Below, in pieces: positions 55,640 through 64,000 of a stretch of DNA of 64,000 nucleotides. The notes beneath the pieces were generated by a model. The model ran no database searches and was not told the origin of the DNA. It was given only the letters and a program-made list of their open reading frames with translations. The translations under genes and the position numbers were made by a program. Position 1 is the stretch's first letter. Every line of letters starts with the position of its first letter. Origin of the DNA: Persicaria tinctoria (taxonomy: Eukaryota > Streptophyta > Magnoliopsida > Caryophyllales > Polygonaceae); contig JBANSL010000010.1 in the NCBI GenBank assembly GCA_037127255.1, positions 28,228,620 to 28,292,619 on the forward strand, read 5' to 3'.

Positions 55640-57720
55640 GAAATTTAATTCATGGGAAATTAAATTCTGGGATTTGAACTTCCTATAATTTAAGAAAACA
55701 TTTTTGGATAAATTTAACTTCACGTAAATTAAAATGATGCGTTTTCTTTGGTTGAATATGAACTTTCATGAGAATTTGTGTAAGATTACTTTTGTAACCC
55801 TAAATAATAAAAACTATTTATTTAGGTTATGGGCAAATATGTAATTTATGATTTAAAAAGAAAAAGAAAAGATTTTTTTTGAAATAAATAAAAATGGTGG
55901 ATTTCAACTTACCCCCGCATGGTAATTTCAATTCCTCCATTTTGATGGAATTAGAATTCTCATAAATTCTACTTCCTAGGTTATTTCAATTCCTGAGTTT
56001 TTTTAATGTTATCCAATCGACCACTTAAGTATTTTGGAGTAAGCTTAGTTGGTAGAGTTTGAGATGGGAAAACTAAGGGTCTTGAGTTCAAAATTTCAAT
56101 ATCTTCATTTTTTTTATATTTATGTTGCATTATCATTGTTTTTTCAATTATTTCAACTATTTTTTTTTTAAATATTGTCTTAAGATTAATCCTTTTCGAT
56201 TTTTTTATTCTATATATATTTTTTTCGATCTCAATTATTTAAATAAAAATGACATATTTAAATCATAATTTTAGTATTTTGATAATATTTTTAAAAAAAA
56301 TATTTTTGAGCTAATTACACACAAAAAAAAAAACTCCGAATTTTTTTCTTACCACCTTCCTAGTTTTAATCTTGGGTCGCGCCACTGCCTATAATATATA
56401 ACTGATCCGATATTAACTCCAAATCGAATTGACCTAATTGCCACTTCTATCTACTGACCTTTATCATCATCAACAACAACAAAGAAAAAGTAAAAACGAA
56501 AAAAGAAGATTTGAGGGCAGAGTTTCCGGGTGAACATGCCATGATGGAAAATGAGAGCAGAAACATCAGTTGTTTGAGTTGTACCATATACATATATCAT
56601 GAGTATGACAGCTGATGAATGAATAGGTTATAGGTATAGTGTGTAATGTGTATAGTATTCCTCACCTTCTACCCAAAAGCCATTCTCAACTACTCCCTCC
56701 CTCCCTCCCTATATCTTATAGCTTGTTTGAAATCATGAGATCTGTTGTTGTTTTATCATCACCCTCAATCTCATCTCTCCTCTTTCGGTTGCTGTCAATC
56801 TTGAATTACAAGGAGAAGATGAGAAAACAGTTTGTTGCTGTTCATCTCGATTCCATTCCCGTTTTAAATTTATTTTTTACTTTAGATTTTGTTCTTCTCA
56901 AATCCAAATAAACTATACTATTTCAATTAGCCAAAACACATCATTTTATCTTTAAAAAATAAAATTTTAAAAAATCAAGAATTATACCATAATTTATTAC
57001 ACAACCTTTTTAACTTTCTCGAAAATTACAACTAATAATCAACTAAACATTATAAAGATATTTATTGTAGAAACCAAAATATCTACAATAACATATTTTT
57101 TAATAAAAATAATAGTCTAAAATAACAAGTTTTTTGAATGGATGGAGTATCAGTATATGTAGGGGGCAAGGTAAAAAAAAGTAACTAAAATTATAAACAA
57201 GTTGAAATTGAGAAATTGTGTAAAATAAATATTGAAAGATTATGAAATAATATAAACTTTGTATGGAGCGTAAAGAGTTGTTAAAAAAAAGTGGAGTTTA
57301 TTTGATTATTATTAGGGGTGTTATGATAATTTCATACAAAATAAACTAAAAACACCCAAAAAAAAATCTATAATAAATAGTTTTTTTTTAAACACAATTT
57401 TGAGTAGTTTAAAAACTACTAAAATCACCTTATACATACCTATGTTGTAAACCCTTGCCATTTTCCTTTTTAATATAAAAATATCACTTTGTGAAGGTTG
57501 CATGATGTATTCGACCAGTCTGATCGGTCATTAATTCTCTTCCACTCAAACTTTGAAACAAATTAGAGTATGACAAAATTAAACTATTAAAGGGTAATGG
57601 AGGGGAGACAAACAAAAATCCAAGAAAATATTGTGTAATCATTAAGATTTTGAAGGGGTAGAAATTAAATCATCAAAATTGATCGAATATCAATATCATC
57701 AATATATCAATATTATAATA
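55640..57720. other. AT-rich spacer, no protein gene
   Basis: Holds a tRNA-like piece (56036-56092, listed separately), a CCCT microsatellite near 56695-56712, and low-complexity AT sequence. A GGATGGAGTATC at 57140 and CTACTCCCTCCC at 56690 may be worn ends of a MITE. No coding exon is recognised. Confidence 0.45.
56036..56092 (+). repeat. tRNA-like (SINE-type) fragment
   Basis: AAGCTTAGTTGGTAGAG resembles a tRNA A box and GAGTTCAAAATTTC a B box, 30 bases apart. No acceptor stem can be drawn. Probably a worn tRNA-derived sequence. Confidence 0.4.
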
Positions 57721-59300
57721 CTAAAAGAGAGACGTGGAAATCCTATGTGGCGGCTCTGGTGCGATTCGTTTATGTGTCGTTCTCTGGTTTAATTTTGTAG
57801 AATTTGGAGTCATTCCGAAGCAAATCCAAAAAGATGAATCGACTGCAGAAAAGCGCTCGACATCGACTGCCCTTGCTCGACGTCGACTGGAAGTGATGCT
57901 AAAATAAACTAAGTGTTGAAAGAGAAACCTACTGTAATCGAGATCTAAGTGGTCGAAATTCAACCTTGAGATCGACCACTGCTCGACATCGACTAGCCCC
58001 TGAGAGTACTCGACATCGACTAGGAGTGCTCGATGTCGACTGATATTGGACAACACTTAGATGCTGAGAAGAAGCGCCCGAGATCAACCAACTTGCCCAG
58101 GTCGACTGCATTGATGAAGAAGTCGATGTCAACTGCCTTGGTCGACGTCGACTGGAACCCTAGTTGTCCCGGACGCGTTTTGGAGATTCCGACTGGAAGG
58201 AGGATTACTTAGCCACGGTTTTGATAGACTTCTAAATGTTTGGATATACTCTTTCCTTATGGGTAATTCTTTATTTACCCTAGAGAGTTTTATTGCTAGA
58301 TATAATTTATTTATGCTTTTTAATTATCCCGGGATTAGAATTAATTTCCTTGGCTAGAAAGGAGTTGAGTAGTATGCTATAAATAAATTCTTAGGACTAT
58401 GCTTTTATTCATTCAATTCATACGCAACAATAGCAATAGAGATTTAGGGATTGGAGCTTTAGAGTTTTGGCGTTCTTGCGAAGGTTAGAGTGTTGTGATT
58501 GTGAAGACTCCAAGTTTGGTTTATGCAATTTATTTCTCTTTTATTTCCATCATGTCTTAGGCTACCATGAGCGAGTAGTCGCCCTTCTTCTAGGGTCGGG
58601 GTGAGACCGGCAATAGTCATGTTGGTAAGTCATTAAAAAAAGGTATATTTATCTCCTTCTACCTCGTGCTTAATCTTTGAATACAAATTTAAAGAACTCA
58701 TATTGTGAAATTTGGGTGGTAATTAGGGTTTCTCTTCGAAAGATTATTAACTCTATTTATGAAAAAGGTAGGCGCAAATTAGGTTTAATCTATTATGAGA
58801 TATATTTACCTATTTGTTGGATTGGGTGAAAGTCTTTTCCTTTATCGATAAAGCATGCTTCTTTGATGATTTGTTGGTTTTACTTGCATGGTTGTTGTCA
58901 AGGTACTGACTTTGGAAGATCTTTCCCTTATTTGTTTACATTCGTCTCTTTTGTCGTTCGTTGAGTTACCAAAAAACCCAACACCTCGAGATTTTATGTC
59001 CATTGCTTCATTTTCATCCTCTCACTTTTCGGTCATCTTTGCCGACGTCTTTGGTTTATGTTTTAGCTCTCGACACCGACTGCTCCAGATCGACATCGAG
59101 TGCCCCATATCGATCGACGGTTTTCTAAGTCGATATGCTATGCTACTGACCTCGACATCGACTACCCCTAGTCGATATCTACTGATGTTTTTGGTGTGAT
59201 TGCAGGTTCCACTCAAGATCGAGAGCCCTTAGTCGATATCGACTGCTTCCAGTCGACATCTAGAACTTCTAGTCGATTACAGAACATGGTTTGAGGTTAC
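57721..59300. repeat. Repeat field of TCGACATCGACTG motifs, possible LTR-element remnant
   Basis: At least a dozen copies of TCGACRTCGACTG or close variants lie in two clusters (57846-58160 and 59065-59270). Between them, CTATAAATAAATTC at 58378 looks like a TATA box followed by a leader-like region (ATGAGCGAGTAGTCGCC at 58567), as in LTR or TRIM elements. No gag or pol is present. Class unproven. Confidence 0.45.
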
Positions 59301-59554
59301 TTCAGGATCTGCTGACACGCTTCCTCGTGGATCGTACATGATTCCCTCCCACTACAACGAGGGAGTCTTGAATTTTATTTGATAGGCTAGAGTTGCGATT
59401 GTGTTTATATTTTATATTTACATATTCGATTCTCCCCTATATCAAACTTCCAAAATATTTAGAGGTTTTCATAAAAAAAGGATTAAAATGTAAGGATTTT
59501 GGATAAAGATTGACAAACTAAAATGATTGGTCATAGATAACTACAAGCTCATAT

Positions 59555-60388
59555 TTTTTTTTATAAGGTAAAGATTTGGGTGGGGTCAGGCCCTGCTGGA
59601 CCACCACCCAAGGGCATTCTTTCGGATGAGGGCGCCCAAAGCCGAATCGGCGAGGAGGTCCTGCGTGGATGTTGTGTGGAGGAGACGAGCTATCCTGTCA
59701 GCGGTTGAGTTGATCTCCTAGAAGACGTGGACGAATTGCACCCTTTTAAAATGTTGGAGGAGGAACAAGGTGTCGGAAATCAACATCTCAATCTCCCACG
59801 GGCAGTTCCACAGTCTTCGCAAGGAGTTGATGAAGATCAGGATGTCACCCTCAATCATGATGCTGGAAAGACGACTAAGCTTATTCGCCTTGGCGACACC
59901 TCATCCTCTTAGGGCAAGAGCCTCAACTGCTAAAGAGGAAATGTGCTCACATTTGAAACTTCCACAATCGATGATTGACTCGTAGTAGTCCATGATAACG
60001 AAACAAGCAGAAGCCTCACCCGAAGACAGTTTGGATCGATCAAAATTAATTTTGAACAATCCATCATCTGGTTTGCTCCATCGCAAATTTCTTCTTCTTC
60101 TTGGCTCATTTGGTCGTAGTTTCTGGTTGTATTGAGGCCCATCTTCAAAGGTCAACTTAGATGGAGCTAAGTTCTGTAGTTGTTGAATGGTATAATTCTT
60201 CACATTTTGGATGGATGTTGTATTTAGATTTTCGAATATTTTTTTATTTCTGCTTGTCCATAAGCACCACCTTGTCGTCGCTAGTCTTTCTTTTTTAATT
60301 GATCGGGATTGAATTTGTTGAATATTTCGCAAGCAATATATATTTTCTATTGATGTGTTTGTGTCGATGTTTCGAATTACATTCTGTG
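59555..60388 (-). mobile_element. 5'-truncated LINE with 16-bp target duplication
   Basis: A T run (59554-59562) is the A tail. The 16-bp repeat AACTACAAGCTCATAT stands exactly at both edges (59539-59554 and 60389-60404). The body encodes only the end of ORF2. This is a classic target-primed insertion cut short at its 5' end. Confidence 0.95.
59580..60332 (-). pseudogene. LINE RNase H remnant
   Basis: The minus strand reads CLWTSRNKKIFEN, WSKPDDGLFKINFDRSKL (first Asp), LAVEALALRG (Glu) and, after a shift near 59900, IEGDILIFINSL and INSTADRIARLL. These are the plant LINE RNase H motifs. Frames are broken. Confidence 0.8.
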
Positions 60389-60404
60389 AACTACAAGCTC
60401 ATAT

Positions 60405-60704
60405 GTGTAAATTAGAAGTACGTCTAACATATAAAACTAACAAAATTAATTGATTAGGAGGGTTATGTGTAGCTCACTGTTTTTCTAAGCCTAGATAGTT
60501 ATTTCTAACGTGGGACAACACCATAAACACGTGTGCACTGGAACGGGACTCTTAATTTGGTCCTGAACCTACCTCTGATCATATTGTGATACCATGTCAA
60601 AATTAAATGAGATAGATGCCAGTCAAGACTACAGTCTACAGTACTAGAGGGTCGGACTAACATATGCGACTTGCCCAATTCAGTTCTATTTCAAAATGAA
60701 CTGG

Positions 60705-60736
<32 letters not shown>

Positions 60737-61885
60737 CAGCTAGCTAGGAGTAATCCACCCGTACCAATAAACAAAATGATTCAAATGTAACATTTATAAG
60801 CAACTCGATCCCCTGAAAAAAATTATCGATGGTTTTGTGAAAGCTTCCATTTTACAGTTTGAGATCGGTTTCTTTGCCTAGTTTACCCTAAATTGTTTTT
60901 GACATATGATTTTTTGAAATATAATATCAAAGTTTGGTGGTCTTGTGTAATTTCATGTGGAAGATGTCAAATGATACACCCTACATTGATAATAAAAGGA
61001 ATATAAGTCTTGCATATAAGTCGGTGAGCTACTCTTCTAAAACCAACTGGTTTTAAAATGGCACCACGTACTGGTCTTGTTTGCTCGACTTATAGCATAA
61101 ACAGTGCGGTTCAAATGACATATGTCATCATTTTTTGTTGCATGATTTAATTTTGTGCATTCTACACTTATTTTCAACAAATATTCATTTGGTGGTCAAA
61201 TAAGATTACTCATCTTTGGCACATTTTTTAGGGAAATGCTTTTCTAAAACACAATTCGGTCTTATTTACCTCATTCGAAAAGATGCTTTCAAAAGACTAT
61301 GTGAATTTTAAGTGTGGTTAATTTTCAAAGCTCAAAGTCGAAACCTCTTATCTTGGAAAATAGCCGTCCAAACTTCGTGTGACCCAAACTTGTAGTATTT
61401 TCACTGCAATTGGTACATACATTTTGGATCAGAGGTAGTATTAAACATTCAAATATTGTGAATTGCATATAATGATACCTAATATAACTAAATAAATGCT
61501 GCTTAATAGTCAATAATTAACATAAACAAAAAATAATTATCATTTTATAATAAAACTAAATCTGACCCTACTAAACTCAACCCAAAATCCATTTGACCCG
61601 AACTTACCCGACCGAACATACAATGTACCCGACATATAAACCAACCCGACATATGACCCAATCCGAATAGTATACTCGATCTGAACAACCCGATTGCCAC
61701 CCCTATATCATGTTGTACTTGTCAGCCGATGGTGCGACATGGTGTTTGGCTTCCCACAACCTCTTCATTAGTAAGAGAGTCATTCTCGTTTTGGCGCCTT
61801 GCTAGATGCTGCCACTTTTGTTTGTCAACATCGATTTCCTTTGCTTGCTCTCATTCTCAACGGTTTTCCCTTTGCCATTTTTTGT
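60405..61885. other. Spacer, no gene
   Basis: A (TA)n run lies at 60705-60735. 61560-61705 has GACCCGAACTTACCCGACC-like text ending ACCCGATTGCCACCCCTA, a piece of the same CCGACCCG repeat family as 8850-9310. The phrase TGATACCATGTCAAAATT near 60588 is common at LTR-element ends. Nothing coding. Confidence 0.5.
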
Positions 61886-61893
61886 ACGTGCGG

Positions 61894-62612
61894 CAGAGCC
61901 GGCCTTGGGCATAGGCCAAATAGGCCGCCGCCTCGAGCCCCCGATTCAGGAAGGGCCCCGTAAAAAAATGTATAATATATATAATTAAGGTAATATGTAT
62001 ATAAATATTTTTGTATGTATAAGTAAAAAAAACCCATTAATATTAGGATATAAATAAAACACGTACTTTGTCAGATAACTTGACAACTTATTTAATCTTC
62101 AATCTAAGTGAATAAATGACGGATATAGTCCAAGATAACCTTATCTTAATTTTGATTTTTATAAATAATACAAGGTGTTTTTTTAGTAAAAAAGATTTTA
62201 TTTGTATGACCAATTTTGATATTGTTACATGTTAAGTTTAACTTTAATTACAATCGAAAAATGAAGACATTGTAAAAAAAAATCCTTTTTGAACTTTATT
62301 TATCACTAGCAAAGTATCTCATTCTTTTTATACCACTAATAGGGAAATCTATTAACCTCAAGTAAGTAAGTATAATGGCATAAAATCGTTGCTTTGAATC
62401 GTATAATGACAATGTATAACATTAAATGTATACTACGAATTATTAATTAGTGATGATAATATAACTCAAGTTTACTACTATTAAATTAAGTTTAATATTT
62501 ATATTTTAAAATAATGTATTTAAAATTATTATTTGTCACTAAATTCGTAGTAAAGGGCCCTGTTTTTTTTTTCTTTTCGCCTATAGCCCTAAAAACATCA
62601 GGGTCGGCCCTG
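61894..62612. mobile_element. hAT-like element A (non-autonomous)
   Basis: Ends CAGAGCCGGCCTTG and, on the other strand, CAGGGCCGACCCTG are inverted repeats; further in, GGGCATAGGCCAAA answers GGGCTATAGGCGAAA. The 8-bp sequence ACGTGCGG flanks it (61886-61893 and 62613-62620). Eight-bp duplications and CAGGGCCGG-type ends fit hAT elements. 719 bp, AT-rich, no transposase. Confidence 0.85.
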
Positions 62613-62620
62613 ACGTGCGG

Positions 62621-63152
62621 CAGTGGCGAAGTCAGACCGTAACATAGGGGTGGGCGAGATTTAGCCTAAAAATTAAGTAATAATGAAACGAGTTTTGCTA
62701 AACTTTAAATAAATTTAATTGTGAAGGGTTATGTAAAAAAAATTCAAAGACTTATCCATATTATTAGAAGTGATCGAATAAAATTTATAATTAGTTAAAA
62801 AAAAATTCAAGAAAACCCCAATGAATGACTAAAATAGAATTCAAACAATACTAATTGAAATTAATTATTCTCAATTTAAAAATATATTTGAACTTATATA
62901 TAAAAAGATAGTTAAAAATAAGTGAAAAAAATGTAAAAAGTGAGAATTGAACCTTGGGCTATAGATAGAGAGGAAAAAGTTCCTCATTTATACTTTACCA
63001 ACTAGGCAAGTTAAACTATATGATCTATTTCACTTCTAAATTAATTTAGACCTTTTTATTTTTTATTTTTTATATATTTAACTTTTCGTATTTTTTTTTC
63101 GGGATTGGGGTGGGCTCGCGCTCATACGAGCCCACCCCTAAATCCGCCAGTG
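62621..63152. mobile_element. hAT-like element B (non-autonomous)
   Basis: Ends CAGTGGCGAAG and, on the other strand, CACTGGCGGAT are inverted repeats, followed on both sides by TAGGGGTGGGC. It is flanked by ACGTGCGG at 62613-62620 (shared with element A) and 63153-63160. 532 bp. Inside, the minus strand at about 62945-63010 has TAGTTGGTAAAG and GGTTCAATTCTC, A- and B-box-like. Confidence 0.85.
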
Positions 63153-63160
63153 ACGTGCGG

Positions 63161-63427
63161 CCACTCGATTTGTTAGATAATGTTTTGTCTGATATTTCGA
63201 ACTCTTGCCTTTTTCAAAAAAAAAAAAAAAGAAATATCATATCGCATATAGAGCTACATATTAGGTTACGAGCAATCTTGGGTAGAAAAAAAAATCCTTT
63301 TACCAACTTATGTACGTAGCCACTTGGGCTTGCTAAAAGGAAAGGTGTAGTACTGGTAGTAGGGATCAGAGTACTTACTGGCCACTGAATTGAATTGAAT
63401 TATAGGAGGAGGAGGAGGAGGAGAATA
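63161..63427 (+). promoter_or_regulatory. Upstream region of the SRS gene
   Basis: About 270 bp between hAT element B and the SRS start. It ends in an AGG repeat (63404-63423) that gives an Arg-rich upstream extension in frame from a Met at 63395; this is probably leader. No clear TATA box. Confidence 0.4.
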
Positions 63428-63701
63428 ATGAGGAGTTCACCACAGAGGGAAATTAGAGAAAGGGGAAATGGTGGTGGGAGCTGCCAAGACTGTGGGAACA
63501 AAGCCAAGAGAGAGTGTGAGCACTTGAGGTGCAGGACTTGCTGCAGGTCCAGAGGCTTTCACTGCCCTACCCACGTGAAGAGCACGTGGGTCCCTGTCGC
63601 TCGCCGTCGCCACCACCACCACCACCACCACCGCCTCTCCCTCCCTCCCCCTTTCTCCACCTTCCTTCACCTCACCTCCCCCAACTCCTCTTCCTCCTCA
63701 G
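63428..63701 (+). CDS. SRS3: SHI/STY/SRS family zinc-finger factor, first exon (partial)
   Basis: The exon reads [18 protein letters not shown] and then the family's RING-like finger in full: C-x2-C-x7-C-x4-C-x2-C-C-x6-C, as [19 protein letters not shown] and [14 protein letters not shown] His run and a Ser-rich end follow, up to a GT donor at 63702 (phase 1). SHI/STY/SRS proteins are plant transcription activators that promote auxin synthesis genes and shape organs and style. The very short N-terminal part before the finger fits the SRS3 type (AT2G21400, from memory). The second exon with the IGGH domain lies beyond the window. An in-frame Met at 63395 is possible but less likely. Confidence 0.88.
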
Positions 63702-64000
63702 GTAGTTAACTCCCTCTCAATTTCATTCTCCTTTCATTTCTACCTGTAACCCTAATTCTTTCATAGTCCCAGGAACCCCCTCTTTTTTCTTCTTCTTTTT
63801 TTTTAATCTAGCTATAGCTCTAACCCTAATTTCAGTTATGGTGTTTAAATGGTTATATTTTGGGAATCTAAACTTTCAAATTAATAAACTGAAATTATTA
63901 CTGTTATTATAAATTAACAAAGCTGCAGGCTGAGTTAAGTTGTATTTTTGGGATACAAATTTTATTCAGTGGAAATTTAAACTTACATCATTCTAAATTC
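63702..64000 (+). other. Start of intron 1 of the SRS gene
   Basis: GTAGTTAACTCC donor followed by T-rich sequence with no coding. The acceptor is outside the window. Confidence 0.75.

Noticed and set aside
56639..56911. 90-codon plus-strand frame with Ser/Leu-rich start
   Set aside because: AT-rich spacer with a CCCT microsatellite; no motif, no splice pattern.
63437..63670. Minus-strand Gly/Val-rich frame
   Set aside because: Antisense of the SRS zinc-finger exon.

Overview
This window is nuclear DNA of a flowering plant, most likely a eudicot. The signs are intron-rich genes with GT-AG introns, AT-rich spacers, Stowaway, Mutator and hAT elements, plant L1-type LINEs, and LTR elements primed by tRNA-Asp. 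Three host protein genes and one tRNA gene are supported, all on the + strand. They are a plastid-type MATE transporter of the EDS5/DTX46 group (15493-19010, 14 exons), tRNA-Pro(CGG) (19398-19469), the coatomer alpha subunit (23797-28887, 3 coding exons) and the first exon of a SHI/STY/SRS zinc-finger factor (63428-63701), which runs off the right edge. The same three gene families carry nearby locus numbers in Arabidopsis (AT2G21340, AT2G21390, AT2G21400, from memory). This suggests an old gene order that has been stretched by transposons.

Almost everything else is mobile DNA, much of it nested. From left to right: the 3' part of a non-autonomous LTR element with its LTR (1-5000); a 5'-truncated LINE (5015-7957); three MITEs (8.5-10.2 kb); a 3.3-kb inverted-repeat element whose right-hand target duplication was hit by a second, 1.46-kb foldback element (10.2-15.0 kb); the MATE gene and tRNA; a 3.4-kb Mutator-like element full of GTGACAATTG motifs that ends close to the coatomer promoter (19.6-23.0 kb); the coatomer gene; a TIR element rich in CGAATAAT; a CACTA-like element; a 700-bp hairpin MITE with a 9-bp target duplication; and a Mutator-like element carrying a GC-rich gene-like piece (34.2-36.3 kb).

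From 38 to 55.6 kb lie two LINEs. One, on the + strand, is interrupted by a 1.08-kb retroposon. The other, on the - strand, is near full length and is split twice: by a solo LTR flanked by an unusual 92-bp duplication, and by a complete 5.9-kb non-autonomous Athila-like element with LTRs, a tRNA-Asp primer site and a gag fragment. The right end holds a repeat field built on TCGACATCGACTG, a clean 5'-truncated LINE with a 16-bp target duplication, and two hAT-like elements standing side by side with three copies of one 8-bp target site.

No CRISPR, operon or prokaryotic feature is present. I found no clear new enzymatic system. The most unusual signals are structural: repeated use of one target site by different elements, the 92-bp duplication at the solo LTR, LINE-tailed retroposons, and an intron-bearing gene-like fragment inside an LTR element. 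Family names rest on recognised motifs and memory of protein families; no database search was possible.
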